A stretch of DNA of 64,000 nucleotides from Acinetobacter terrae (GTDB lineage: Bacteria; Pseudomonadota; Gammaproteobacteria; Pseudomonadales; Moraxellaceae), in contig NZ_JABERI010000020.1 in NCBI RefSeq assembly GCF_013004375.1, positions 1-64,000 on the forward strand, in the 5' to 3' direction. Within the stretch, counting starts at the first letter, position 1; each line of letters starts with the position of its first letter. Positions 54,507-62,935 of the stretch are shown piece after piece. Both the position numbers and the translations under genes were made by a program. A model generated the notes under the pieces. That model ran no database searches, had not been told where the DNA came from, and saw only the letters and a program-made list of their open reading frames with translations.

Positions 54507-55514
54507 ATGAAAAGATCAATTCTTGGCTTGATGTATTTAATTCAAGGCATGCGTAAAGCTGGGATTGCAGTTGATCAAAAACTTCAAAGTATTGGGCTGC
54601 GTGCTGAGGCATTGGACCCAAGTTCAACGATTCATCCCAGTTTAGAGTGGGATGTTCTAAAAGTTATTGGGCAAGATGTTGCACCTGAAAAAGGTTTGTT
54701 TATCGGGCAGCATTATGCGCTTGCTGGCTATGGGCCTTTACTCATGTTGTTGGTCAGTAGTGAAAATGTGCGTACAGCTTGGGAGCAGGGTATTAAGTAT
54801 CAGCCTTTAACTCATCTCACTGGGGCTTTAAGCCTGAAATATACAGAGCGCAAAGTTGCTTTGTGCTACGAGCCACAAGATTTAAACAGTGATCTTGGTT
54901 TGCTACGTGCGCAATGTGAAATTTCAGGTACCTATAAATTTATCCAAGATCTTTATAAAATGATGGGATTGAGCATTCCTCAAATTCATATTGAATTGCC
55001 ATTTTCGCAACCAGAAAACCAAGCGTTCTTAAAGACCTATCATGATTACTATGGTTTAGATTTACAGTTTGGCTCGAAATGTGCAGAATTTTGGTTTGAT
55101 AATACAGTACTGAATGTTCAGATTCCTTCTGCAGATAAAATGAGTTTTAAAATCTATGAAAGTAAATGTATTGCTGAATTAGAACGCTTAAGAATAGATG
55201 AACAAGTGCCATCTTTGGTGCAACGCGTGCAAGATTATTTAGAGTTACAGCAAGGGGTAATGCCAACGATGGCGGAAACGGCACAAGCTTTGCAAATTCC
55301 AGAGCGAACCTTGCGCCATCAATTGCAGCAATTACAAAGCAGTTATAAACAAATACGTGAACAACTGATTAAAGATAAAGCCTTAAGGTTGATAGAGTAT
55401 AAAGAGTATTCTATTGAAATGATTGCAGAATTACTGGGCTATTCAGAGCCGGCGGCTTTTAATCATGCCTTTAAAAGATGGTTTGGATATAGTCCACGCC
55501 AGTACTTTAAATAG
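54507..55514 (+). CDS. AraC-family regulator with N-terminal Arabinose_bd-type domain
   Basis: The 335-aa protein has an N-terminal effector region (YLIQGMRKAGIAVDQKLQSI; IGQHYALAGYGPLLMLLVSS) and a C-terminal AraC DNA-binding domain. The two HTHs show as MAETAQALQIPERTLRHQLQ and MIAELLGYSEPAAFNHAFKR, ending WFGYSPRQYFK. The N-terminal part resembles OruR/MmsR-like regulators of catabolic genes. It is divergent from the Baeyer-Villiger-type monooxygenase, its likely target. A weak purine stretch (AATTAGAAAATGCT) precedes the start. Confidence 0.88.
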   Translation: MKRSILGLMYLIQGMRKAGIAVDQKLQSIGLRAEALDPSSTIHPSLEWDVLKVIGQDVAPEKGLFIGQHYALAGYGPLLMLLVSSENVRTAWEQGIKYQPLTHLTGALSLKYTERKVALCYEPQDLNSDLGLLRAQCEISGTYKFIQDLYKMMGLSIPQIHIELPFSQPENQAFLKTYHDYYGLDLQFGSKCAEFWFDNTVLNVQIPSADKMSFKIYESKCIAELERLRIDEQVPSLVQRVQDYLELQQGVMPTMAETAQALQIPERTLRHQLQQLQSSYKQIREQLIKDKALRLIEYKEYSIEMIAELLGYSEPAAFNHAFKRWFGYSPRQYFK

Positions 55515-55598
55515 CCTAAGTCTATTAATGCCAAAGTGTTATATATTCCATCCCAAACTTCGCTATACTTTCAATAGCCTAAAATAGTATTCAATGAT

Positions 55599-56747
55599 AT
55601 GTCAGACTTAAATTCTAAGCACAGCACCGCCTTTATTCCTTTGTCACCTGCAGAACGTTATGCGCAAGCGATCTCTTCTGGTCAGTTCATGCCGGATGAT
55701 GCACAGGCGCAAGCTGTCCATGAGTTGGATCGTGTTTGGCAAGAACTGCTGCAGCGTTTTAAGGCATCAAAAAAAGCCTTCCGTCGTTTCCGTCGTCAAA
55801 CATCTCCTAAAGGGGTGTATATGTGGGGCGGTGTCGGGCGTGGAAAAACCTGGTTGATGGATCAGTTTTTTGATTCAATTCCTTTTCGTCGCAAAATGCG
55901 CATGCATTTCCATCATTTTATGCAGCATGTGCATCGTGAATTGAATAAATTATCGGGACAGCGTAATCCACTTGAGTTGGTTGCTGACCAAATTTATCAA
56001 CAAGCGGTGGTGATTTGTTTTGATGAATTCTTTGTATCGAATGTTACCGATGCGATGATTTTAAGCGAACTGTTCCAAAAATTATTTGATCGCGGGATCA
56101 CACTGGTTGCAACATCGAACATTGCCCCAGATGGTTTGTATAAAAATGGGATTCACCGTGACCGTTTTATCCCAACCATTGAGATGGTGAAAAAGAACTG
56201 TGTCGTGCTGAATGTGGATGCAGGTGTGGATTATCGTCTGCGTGTGCTCAAACAAGCGCAATTGTTTAAATCACCATTGACGCATGATCATAGAAACTGG
56301 ATCGCACAGCGTTTTACTGCTTTGACCCAAACTCAAAAAATTTCCCAAGAGCCGATTATTATCAATAACCGTATTGTGGAAACCGTTGGGCATACTGAAG
56401 ATGTTTTATGGTGTGAATTTTCGGATTTGTGCTTTAAGCCGCGTAGTCCAGCCGACTTTATTGAGATCGCCAATATTTACAATACCGTGCTGGTGAGTAA
56501 TGTTCCGCATTTAACCGACTACTTGTCTGAAGGCGCACGTCGTTTTATTTATCTGGTCGATGAGTTTTATGATCGTGGGGTAAAATTGTTGTTAACCTCT
56601 GAAGATTCAATTATTGATATCTATCAGGGTGAAAAACTGGCCTTTGAAATTGAACGCACGCGTTCACGTTTACTGGAAATGCAGTCCGATGAGTATCTGA
56701 ATGCAGAGCATAAACTAATCCAGAAAATAGAATCCCAAGCGAATTAA
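55599..56747 (+). CDS. zapE: Cell division ATPase ZapE (AFG1 family)
   Basis: The 382-aa AAA+ protein has GVYMWGGVGRGKTWLMDQFF (Walker A near residue 75), MRMHFHHFMQHVHRELNKL, ADQIYQQAVVICFDEFFVSN (Walker B) and DRGITLVATSNIAPDGLYKN. These are AFG1/ZapE signatures. ZapE influences Z-ring stability in gammaproteobacteria. It is preceded by an 84-bp gap after the AraC gene on the same strand and followed by a terminator. Confidence 0.93.
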   Translation: MSDLNSKHSTAFIPLSPAERYAQAISSGQFMPDDAQAQAVHELDRVWQELLQRFKASKKAFRRFRRQTSPKGVYMWGGVGRGKTWLMDQFFDSIPFRRKMRMHFHHFMQHVHRELNKLSGQRNPLELVADQIYQQAVVICFDEFFVSNVTDAMILSELFQKLFDRGITLVATSNIAPDGLYKNGIHRDRFIPTIEMVKKNCVVLNVDAGVDYRLRVLKQAQLFKSPLTHDHRNWIAQRFTALTQTQKISQEPIIINNRIVETVGHTEDVLWCEFSDLCFKPRSPADFIEIANIYNTVLVSNVPHLTDYLSEGARRFIYLVDEFYDRGVKLLLTSEDSIIDIYQGEKLAFEIERTRSRLLEMQSDEYLNAEHKLIQKIESQAN

Positions 56748-56751
56748 AATC

Positions 56752-56776
56752 AAGCGCCAGAAATGGCGCTTTTTTA
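56752..56776 (+). terminator. Terminator of zapE
   Basis: AAGCGCCA (56752-56759) pairs with TGGCGCTT (56764-56771) around a GAAA tetraloop, followed by Ts. Confidence 0.92.
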
Positions 56777-57106
56777 TTGCTAGAAAATGTGTATTTAGTC
56801 GACATTTAAGGCTGGTCATTGTTTAATCTTTGCTCTATAACTATACCAATGTCGGGTTTAACTGCTGTTTTATCTATAAATCTGCACTTAAGTCTAATTT
56901 CGACATTTCAAAAACTTTATAAACTGTAAAAAGGTATTCAAGTTGATGATGACATCGCATTTGTGAGCGGTATTTTATTTAATAATGTGCATATTTATTT
57001 TATAAAAAATGATCACTATTTAGCATTGTGATAGTACTATTCAGCTAGATTTAAATCGGTATACTAGAATCTCTTGTTATAAAAAGTAGCAATATCAGGA
57101 AAGACA
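56777..57106. promoter_or_regulatory. glcB upstream region
   Basis: About 330 bp of AT-rich, non-coding sequence before glcB. A good -10, TATACT, lies at 57060-57065 within CGGTATACTAG, about 40 bp before the start codon; the -35 match is poor, as if an activator were needed. AGGAAAG precedes the ATG. No other gene or RNA is visible. Confidence 0.4.
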
Positions 57107-59272
57107 ATGACTGCACGTATTCAAAAAGGCAAGTTAGCGATTGCTAAAGAACTTTACGATTTCATCGAAAATGAAGCATTACCAGGTTCTGGTTTAGACA
57201 GCGAAACATACTGGAAAAACTTCGAGCAAGTCGTTGTTGATCTTAGTCCTAAGAATAAGGCGCTTTTAGCTAAGCGTGATGATCTTCAGGCTAAAATTGA
57301 TGAATGGCACCGCAACAACAAATTTCAATTAGAAGCTTACAAAGCTTTCCTTACAGAAATTGGCTACTTATTACCAGAAGTAGAAGATTTCAAAATCAGC
57401 ACAGAAAATGTCGACGAAGAAATCGCACTTTTGGCTGGTCCACAACTTGTAGTACCTGTACGTAACGCACGTTATTGCTTAAACGCGGCAAATGCGCGTT
57501 GGGGTTCTTTATACGATGCACTTTACGGTTTCGACGTAATCCCTGAAGAAGGTGGCGCGGAAAAAGGTAAAGGCTATAACCCAGTCCGTGGCGAAAAAGT
57601 CATTGCATTCGCGAAAAACTTCTTAAATGAAACTTTCCCGTTGGCAAATGGTTCGCATGCAGATGCAACAAAATACATAGTAGAGCACAATGCACTTGTT
57701 GTGACTTTAAAAGATGGTTCTACCACCACTTTAGTGCATCAAGCACAATTCGTTGGTTATAACGGCGAAGCTGCTGCACCGACTGAAATTGTATTTAAAA
57801 ATAATGGATTGCATGTAATTGTTGAAATTGATGCAAGCAGCGCGATTGGTCAAACGGATGCAGCTGGTGTTAAAGATTTAGTACTTGAAGCTGCTGTAAC
57901 GACCATTCAAGATTTAGAAGATTCGATTGCTGCAGTTGATGCAGAAGAAAAAGTGGAAGGCTACCGTAACTGGTTAGGCTTAATGCGCGGCACGCTCGAA
58001 GAATCAATCGAAAAAAATGGTAAAACTGTTACTCGTGCATTGAACAAAGATCGCACTCATAAAAATCTGATTGGTGGCGTGACATCTATTCACGGTCGTT
58101 CACTCATGTTGCTTCGTAATGTTGGACACTTGATGACCAATCCAGCCATTCTTGTAGATGGTGCGGAAATTTATGAAGGCATCATGGATGCGTTGGTTAC
58201 ACCATTGTTGTCTTTCGCAGACATTAAAGGTGAAAACGAAATCAAGAACTCGCGTAAAGGTTCTATGTATATCGTTAAACCAAAAATGCATGGTCCTGAA
58301 GAGGTTGCTTTTGCCGTTGAATTGTTTGAACGTGCTGAACAAGTATTAGGTTTACCGGCTAAAACGCTTAAAATCGGTATCATGGATGAAGAACGTCGTA
58401 CATCTGTAAACTTGAAAAACTGTATCGCTCAAGCGAAAGACCGTACCATCTTCATTAACACGGGCTTCATGGACCGTACCGGTGATGAAATTCATACTTT
58501 CATGGAAGCTGGTCCTTTCGTTCGTAAAGGCGAAGTGAAATCTCAAATCTGGTTCCCGGCTTATGAGAACCGTAACGTGATGGTTGGCTTGAAAGCAGGC
58601 TTACGTGGTAAAGCACAAATTGGTAAAGGCATGTGGCCAAAACCAGATATGTTGCTCGACATGTACAAAACCAAAACTGAACATCCAGAAGCAGGTGCAA
58701 GCTGTGCATGGGTTCCGTCACCTGCAGGTGCGGTCATTCACGCGATTCATTATCACCAAATTAATGTAGCAAGCCGTCAGCAAGAATTGTTGGCGACTGA
58801 AGCATTACCTTTAGACGATTTGTTGACTCCGCCATTGGCTAAAGACACTAATTGGTCTGAAGAAGAGAAAACCAAAGAACTGGAAAATAACTGTCAGGGT
58901 ATTCTGGGTTACGTGGTTCGTTGGGTTGATTTGGGTGTAGGTTGTTCTAAAGTTCTCGATATCAACAATGTTGGTTTGATGGAAGACCGTGCAACTTTAC
59001 GTATTTCTTCTCAACACGTTGCGAACTGGTTGCGTCACGGTATTGTAACGCGTGCGCAGGTTGAAGAAGTGATGCAGCGTATGGCGAAAATTGTGGATGA
59101 GCAAAATGCCAATGATCCACTTTACACGCCAATGTCGAATGACTTTGAAAACAACATTGCTTTCCAGGCAGCTTCTGACTTGATCTTTAAAGGTGGTGAA
59201 CAACCATCGGGTTATACAGAACCTCTATTGCATGCAGCACGTTTGAAATTAAAAGGTTATACAGGCGACTAA
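57107..59272 (+). CDS. glcB: Malate synthase G
   Basis: The 721-aa enzyme condenses glyoxylate with acetyl-CoA to malate, the second glyoxylate-shunt step. It shows [100 protein letters not shown] (catalytic Asp region) and [18 protein letters not shown]. Length and blocks are those of the G isoform, not the shorter A isoform. No isocitrate lyase gene is adjacent, as is usual. It is monocistronic, with a strong terminator. Confidence 0.97.
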   Translation: MTARIQKGKLAIAKELYDFIENEALPGSGLDSETYWKNFEQVVVDLSPKNKALLAKRDDLQAKIDEWHRNNKFQLEAYKAFLTEIGYLLPEVEDFKISTENVDEEIALLAGPQLVVPVRNARYCLNAANARWGSLYDALYGFDVIPEEGGAEKGKGYNPVRGEKVIAFAKNFLNETFPLANGSHADATKYIVEHNALVVTLKDGSTTTLVHQAQFVGYNGEAAAPTEIVFKNNGLHVIVEIDASSAIGQTDAAGVKDLVLEAAVTTIQDLEDSIAAVDAEEKVEGYRNWLGLMRGTLEESIEKNGKTVTRALNKDRTHKNLIGGVTSIHGRSLMLLRNVGHLMTNPAILVDGAEIYEGIMDALVTPLLSFADIKGENEIKNSRKGSMYIVKPKMHGPEEVAFAVELFERAEQVLGLPAKTLKIGIMDEERRTSVNLKNCIAQAKDRTIFINTGFMDRTGDEIHTFMEAGPFVRKGEVKSQIWFPAYENRNVMVGLKAGLRGKAQIGKGMWPKPDMLLDMYKTKTEHPEAGASCAWVPSPAGAVIHAIHYHQINVASRQQELLATEALPLDDLLTPPLAKDTNWSEEEKTKELENNCQGILGYVVRWVDLGVGCSKVLDINNVGLMEDRATLRISSQHVANWLRHGIVTRAQVEEVMQRMAKIVDEQNANDPLYTPMSNDFENNIAFQAASDLIFKGGEQPSGYTEPLLHAARLKLKGYTGD

Positions 59273-59287
59273 TCCTGTGAACTGAAT

Positions 59288-59315
59288 AAAAAAGCCTCCT
59301 TGTGAGGCTTTTTTT
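59288..59315 (+). terminator. Terminator of glcB
   Basis: AAAAAAGCCTC (59288-59298) pairs with GAGGCTTTTTT (59304-59314) around a CTTGT loop. Confidence 0.92.
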
Positions 59316-59350
59316 GTATATGATCGGCACATAATAATGGAGTATAAATC

Positions 59351-59821
59351 ATGTATTTTTGGCGCACCGACCTATTAATCAAAGATTTGAAACAAAACAG
59401 CGTTAGCCAAGCTGATTTTAAAAATTATTATCTTGTCAGCGGTATTTTGACTTTGTTGGGCTTTTTTGCTTTAAGTCAGACAGGGATTGAAGAACTTAAA
59501 ATCAGTTTGGCTGGATTTGTCATTAATTTAGGTTTATTGATCAGTTGGATCAATGCTGCTTTTAAAGCCAATTGCGGTGAAAAAGGTCATGCATTCTTAA
59601 ACCGTTTCATTGCACTGTATTTACCGATTACCATCAAAATTACTATTTTTGCCATTGTAGTCATAATCTGTTTTGAACTGATTTTTAACGTTTTTAAAGG
59701 TCAGTTTGATGAAGTTCAACTTGCGCATATCGATGCGATTAAAAGTGCCGTGGTGGACATAGCAACTTCATTTTTAATTTACTGGCGTATATATGTTGCC
59801 ATCAAAAAAGTGAACAGTTGA
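59351..59821 (+). CDS. Small integral membrane protein, function unknown
   Basis: The 156-aa product has about four membrane spans: YYLVSGILTLLGFFALS, ISLAGFVINLGLLISWIN, LYLPITIKITIFAIVVIICF and a final VVDIATSFLIYWRIYVAI. Short polar loops lie between them, including AAFKANCGEKGHAFLNRFIA. I do not recognise the family. It has a weak ribosome binding site (ATGGAGTATAAATC) and lies between glcB's terminator and the truncated SRAP gene, with no operon partner. Confidence 0.72.
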   Translation: MYFWRTDLLIKDLKQNSVSQADFKNYYLVSGILTLLGFFALSQTGIEELKISLAGFVINLGLLISWINAAFKANCGEKGHAFLNRFIALYLPITIKITIFAIVVIICFELIFNVFKGQFDEVQLAHIDAIKSAVVDIATSFLIYWRIYVAIKKVNS

Positions 59822-60034
59822 TTTTGATCAGCGAATCATAAAATCAACCTCAGAATATAGCGTTCCCAGTTCTTTTTTGATTACGGTGGCAGGTCAAGCG
59901 GATGCTCCATTTGGTTATAAGAAAAACTCTGGTTTAGGATGCTTTAATGGGCAATGAAATTCTAGGAGTTTCACTTTACACATTGGCTGACGATTCCTAA
60001 CGACCTAATACAGTCACATTGATACAGTTAAGGC

Positions 60035-60040
60035 TATAAT
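60035..60040 (+). promoter_or_regulatory. Possible -10 of the SRAP gene
   Basis: TATAAT lies 28 bp before the SRAP start codon, in the 247-bp gap that also holds an open stretch without a start codon (about 59860-59960, reading VAGQADAPFGYKKNSGLG). No good -35 is seen. Confidence 0.3.
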
Positions 60041-60068
60041 CGAATAAGTTTAATCTAATACCTATGCT

Positions 60069-60527
60069 ATGTGCGCAAACTTCAAACCATTGACACTTAA
60101 ACAATTACAGGACTTAAAGCTACCGGATATTCCTTTTGAATATCCGGAAGAAGTTTATCCGGGGTATGACTTGCCTTTATTGTTTAAATCACAACAATAT
60201 CTTGAGTGGCGTAAAGTGATGTTTGGTCTCGTTCCGAAATGGGCAGAAGATAAAACAATTGCATCTAAAACCTATAACGCCCGCAATGAAACTTTATCTC
60301 AGAAACCTACTTTTAATAATGCCTTGATGAAATGTAAATTTGGTGTCATTCCAGTGGCTGAGTTCTATGAGTCCAAGTATTTTGATCATAAGCCACAGCG
60401 TTGGGGTGTGCGTCGCAAAGATGGTCAAGCTATTTTTATTGCAGCACTTTATGAAATTGCTAAGATCGGGGATGAAGTGGTTCGTTCAGCCACCATGATC
60501 ACGATGGATGCAAGTCATCATCATTAA
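60069..60527 (+). pseudogene. SRAP/YedK (HMCES) protein gene, 3' end lost at the prophage boundary
   Basis: The 152-residue frame starts MCANFKPLTL with the catalytic Cys2. It has FGLVPKWAED, KTYNARNETLSQKPTF (active-site Asn) and GVIPVAEFYESKYFDHKPQRWG (catalytic Glu), all SRAP hallmarks. It then reads SATMITMDASHHH and stops, where full-length proteins (about 200-220 aa) continue with an H-x-R-M-P block carrying the active-site His. SRAP proteins cross-link to abasic sites in single-stranded DNA to shield them. The break coincides with the start of phage-type genes, so integration or a deletion removed the 3' end. Without the His the product may still bind but is probably impaired. Confidence 0.82.
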
Positions 60528-60609
60528 TATAAGTAATTGTTTTTAAATTATAATTATTATTTTAACTGCTTCATTACTCACAATATTACTCACATTTGGT
60601 TTTATTGTG

Positions 60610-60640
60610 AAAAAAAGGCCGCTAAATGCGACCTGTTTTT
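60610..60640 (-). terminator. Terminator of the leftward prophage operon
   Basis: Reading leftward, AGGTCGC pairs with GCGGCCT (60616-60622 and 60628-60634 on the plus strand; one mismatch) around a 5-nt loop, followed by seven Ts. It lies just past the stop of the last leftward gene. Confidence 0.75.
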
Positions 60641-60651
60641 TATGCTTATAC

Positions 60652-60873
60652 TTACGCATTCATGGTAACCATGTTATCACTATCTGGATTCACAATACAC
60701 TCCAAAACATAGCTGTTCAGCCAATAGTTTTTTCGCCCATCCTTCATTGGTGATTTGATACGACCATCATTAATTCTGGCATAAAGCTCCTTTTCTGAAA
60801 TATTCATTCTCAAAGCAAACTCAGCAGTAGAGATGCGACGCTCAGTATTCGTTAAATCAATTGCAACTCCCAT
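60652..60873 (-). CDS. AlpA/excisionase-like small HTH protein
   Basis: The 73-aa product contains RRISTAEFALRMNISEKELY and ARINDGRIKSPMKDGRKNYW, then LNSYVLECIV. A winged helix-turn-helix with a terminal R/K-x-x-W/F is typical of AlpA/MerR-like excisionases and phage regulators. Being the gene closest to the junction with the chromosome, it may be the excisionase, but that is inference. Its ATG overlaps the stop of the gene upstream (TAATG). Confidence 0.62.
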   Translation of the reverse strand: MGVAIDLTNTERRISTAEFALRMNISEKELYARINDGRIKSPMKDGRKNYWLNSYVLECIVNPDSDNMVTMNA

Positions 60874-61208
60874 TAAGAAACCTCCTTACATGCTTCAACA
60901 TCTGCGATGGCTTGTTTTAAGGCAGCCTTAAGTTCTGGCGCTGTGTAATTTGACTCAGCATGTTCTTTTGCTCTAGCTAACCCGTAGTAATCACTCACCA
61001 ACTCATGACTTTCAACAAGGCGTTTTAGGTCAGCCATCTTGACCATGCTATTTAAATCATCAACATAATCAGCTTTCGTTTTCTTGTAAAAATCCTCAGT
61101 TATAAACATTCTCGCATCATCTGTTACATGCGTATGGTTTTCATAGTGCTTAACAATGTCTTTAACAGTTCCTATTCCGTGAAATCCAACAAACTCATTC
61201 GCCTTCAT
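60873..61208 (-). CDS. Phage hypothetical protein
   Basis: The 111-aa protein includes KDIVKHYENHTHVTDDARMF, then MADLKRLVESHELVSDYYGL and AELKAALKQAIADVEACKEV style helices. I have the impression that the LVESHELV..YGGL-type segment recurs in Acinetobacter prophage proteins, but no function is known. It begins in an ATGA overlap with the gene upstream and ends in a TAATG overlap with the AlpA-like gene. Confidence 0.65.
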   Translation of the reverse strand: MKANEFVGFHGIGTVKDIVKHYENHTHVTDDARMFITEDFYKKTKADYVDDLNSMVKMADLKRLVESHELVSDYYGLARAKEHAESNYTAPELKAALKQAIADVEACKEVS

Positions 61209-61519
61209 GAAACCTCTCCCAAACTCAAAACCACACTTCTCGGCAATCCGCTTAAATAAGTGCTGAACAAGTGATACAACTTGTCCGCATTCATCTCATT
61301 AATTTCAATCAATGCACCTGTGCCAGACTGAACACGTTGTCTTGACCATCCGCGCATATCGAAAGTGAACTCATTATCAAAATCAACGGTATTTAAAATT
61401 GCATTGAATGAGCCGACATCACCAGCATTCCATGAATCGATGTAAGGCTTATCGCGTGCCGTCATGTTGTCGATCTGCAACTGAGCAAACTGGATGTTTG
61501 TTTTTTGGATTTCAGTCAT
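61205..61519 (-). CDS. Phage hypothetical protein
   Basis: The 104-aa product reads TEIQKTNIQFAQLQIDNMTA, DFDNEFTFDMRGWSRQRVQS and EMNADKLYHLFSTYLSGLPR. No domain is recognised. It overlaps its upstream neighbour by 8 bases and its downstream neighbour by 4, so it belongs to the same leftward operon. Confidence 0.62.
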   Translation of the reverse strand: MTEIQKTNIQFAQLQIDNMTARDKPYIDSWNAGDVGSFNAILNTVDFDNEFTFDMRGWSRQRVQSGTGALIEINEMNADKLYHLFSTYLSGLPRSVVLSLGEVS

Positions 61520-61844
61520 TGGCTGGCTCCTGTTCTACAGGTGGTAATGGCAGCCAATGAGAGAAGTACACATTATTTGGATCTTCACAACCATCAATAT
61601 TCTCCACACTGACAAAACCATAGTCATCATAAGTGAGAACTTGGCTGCCAGCTTTCGGCATGGCATTCTTAACCGAAATCCACTTCGGCACCGCTTGAGC
61701 TTTGGCTGCTTGCCATGCCTCCCAACAGGTTTGAGTGTGCTTATCAACATAAAAGCCTAGATCGAGCGCAAACTGCATAAAATGGGCGTCATAGCGTGAT
61801 TCAAACCACGCTTCAAACGCTTCTCTTTCTTTCTGAATATCCAT
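61512..61844 (-). CDS. DUF551-type phage protein
   Basis: The 110-aa product starts MDIQKEREAFEAWFESRYDA and has an N-terminal helix with CWEAWQAAKAQA, a segment common in phage-encoded small proteins. The DUF551 signature follows: WISVKNAMPKAGSQVLTYDD, then VYFSHWLPLPPV (W-I-S-V...P...H-W-x-P-L-P). The function of DUF551 is unknown. The start ATG 61844 overlaps the stop of the small gene upstream (TGATG); GTG 61847 is also in frame. Confidence 0.78.
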   Translation of the reverse strand: MDIQKEREAFEAWFESRYDAHFMQFALDLGFYVDKHTQTCWEAWQAAKAQAVPKWISVKNAMPKAGSQVLTYDDYGFVSVENIDGCEDPNNVYFSHWLPLPPVEQEPAND

Positions 61845-62005
61845 CACGCCACCTTCTTGTATTTTTCGTAATCTTTAGCAAGAACCCAGCAATTGCCATT
61901 TTTGCCAACACCAAGCAATTGCTCACCGTTTTGTATCTTGATGCGTCTAATCTGGATAACGCATCTTTCACGTATGCTCACTGCAAGCTGACCGACTTTA
62001 AACAT
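61844..62005 (-). CDS. Small 53-aa phage protein
   Basis: This leftward frame runs from ATG 62005 to TGA 61844 and translates as MFKVGQLAVSIRERCVIQIR, RIKIQNGEQLLGVGKNGNCW and VLAKDYEKYKKVA. It joins its neighbours at both ends by TGATG overlaps, which supports translation. The sequence suggests a small beta-barrel (FKVGQLA...GNCWVLA), but no family is recognised. Confidence 0.65.
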   Translation of the reverse strand: MFKVGQLAVSIRERCVIQIRRIKIQNGEQLLGVGKNGNCWVLAKDYEKYKKVA

Positions 62006-62595
62006 CACGCCACCTTCAATTTATGAGTTTTGTCTTTAATTTTTGCCATCAGAATGCATGACTCATGTGTTTCTGGTGTGCTGTGCTTAATATATGATTG
62101 ATTCAATCGAGCCAGTTCAGCACGTGTGATCAACATCAAGTTCTCAATCCGGCAATCAGTTCTGAGTGTATTTTTGAAAACTAAAGCATGGCCTTTTGGG
62201 ATTTCTTTATTCACTTCACACCACACCACACGATGCTTTAATTCAAAAACATTTGGCTCGGCTGTTTTGACTTCGATATACCCATCTTTGGTAATTCGCT
62301 CAAAACCAACAGGTTTTGCATTCCAGCCTTTTTGACCTTTCTTAAAACTGGTAGCATTCGCACCCATGTAACCCTTCAAGCCATCATTCCAAGATTTCTG
62401 ACCAGGTGAAAAACAACCGGTTCGACCTGTTTTTAATCCCATGCGCAAGCATTTTGCCTTGACACTATCAATCGAAAGCTTGCAGCCAAACTTCTCGTTA
62501 AACTTGCAAGCCAATTCAGCGCGTGGCGTTTCCTTGTGCTGACGTAAAAACATCAGCATTTCTTCGGTGTATTTGATTGCAATAGCTTTAGCCAT
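62005..62595 (-). CDS. HNH endonuclease-like phage protein
   Basis: The 196-aa protein starts with an HTH-like region (YTEEMLMFLRQHKETPRAEL; KLSIDSVKAKCLRMGLKTGR). A linker typical of phage HNH proteins follows (FKKGQKGWNAKPVGFERI), then the HNH_3-type core LKHRVVWCEVNKEIPKGHAL, VFKNTLRTDCRIENLMLITR, where His and Asn occupy the expected places. Such proteins are free-standing homing-type nucleases or act in packaging beside the terminase. I start at ATG 62595, one base after the upstream stop; GTG 62604 is possible. Confidence 0.8.
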   Translation of the reverse strand: MAKAIAIKYTEEMLMFLRQHKETPRAELACKFNEKFGCKLSIDSVKAKCLRMGLKTGRTGCFSPGQKSWNDGLKGYMGANATSFKKGQKGWNAKPVGFERITKDGYIEVKTAEPNVFELKHRVVWCEVNKEIPKGHALVFKNTLRTDCRIENLMLITRAELARLNQSYIKHSTPETHESCILMAKIKDKTHKLKVA

Positions 62596-62596
62596 A

Positions 62597-62848
62597 TCAA
62601 ACACTCACATTCATATCACCGACAGCAATCTGTGGTGTTTCCTGATTCGGGTTAAGACCCTTGTACTGAGCTACCAATTTCACAGCTTCCAATTGGGTTT
62701 TGTGCGCATCAACGATCTGTTCACTCACTTGTGAAATGACCTGGGCGCGCTTAACTTCAGACTCAAGACTGTCTTTGTCGGCCTTTGCCAAACGATCCAA
62801 CTGCGCAAACAAATGCGTAAACAGTTCGACCGTGGTTTTGATCTGCAT
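62597..62848 (-). CDS. Phage hypothetical protein (helical)
   Basis: The 83-aa product reads MQIKTTVELFTHLFAQLDRL, DSLESEVKRAQVISQVSEQI and VDAHKTQLEAVKLVAQYKGL, mostly amphipathic helix with coiled-coil character. No family is recognised. It is the first gene of the leftward operon; its 5' end overlaps a short rightward coding remnant at 62813-62926. ATG 62848 is used; a TTG two codons upstream is in frame. No strong ribosome binding site is seen. Confidence 0.6.
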   Translation of the reverse strand: MQIKTTVELFTHLFAQLDRLAKADKDSLESEVKRAQVISQVSEQIVDAHKTQLEAVKLVAQYKGLNPNQETPQIAVGDMNVSV

Positions 62849-62926
62849 GTTCAATCAAACCAGTTGCCAATCGTGGCGAAGCCTAAAGCACTTGTGAAAG
62901 TGTCGGCTGCTGCATCAGCAGGCTAA
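62813..62926 (+). pseudogene. Possible C-terminal remnant of a rightward phage structural gene
   Basis: A rightward frame translates as MRKQFDRGFDLHVQSNQLPI and VAKPKALVKVSAAASAG and stops 9 bases before the DUF1320 start. It reads like the end of a head protein and sits where the capsid gene precedes DUF1320 in Mu-like clusters. It also overlaps the 5' end of the leftward gene, so one of the two frames may be accidental. The identity as a capsid tail is inference. Confidence 0.35.
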
Positions 62927-62935
62927 TGGTGACCT

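Noticed and set aside
59860..59960. Open stretch translating VAGQADAPFGYKKNSGLG before the SRAP gene
   Set aside because: No start codon or ribosome binding site, and no family recognised; too short to call even as a remnant.
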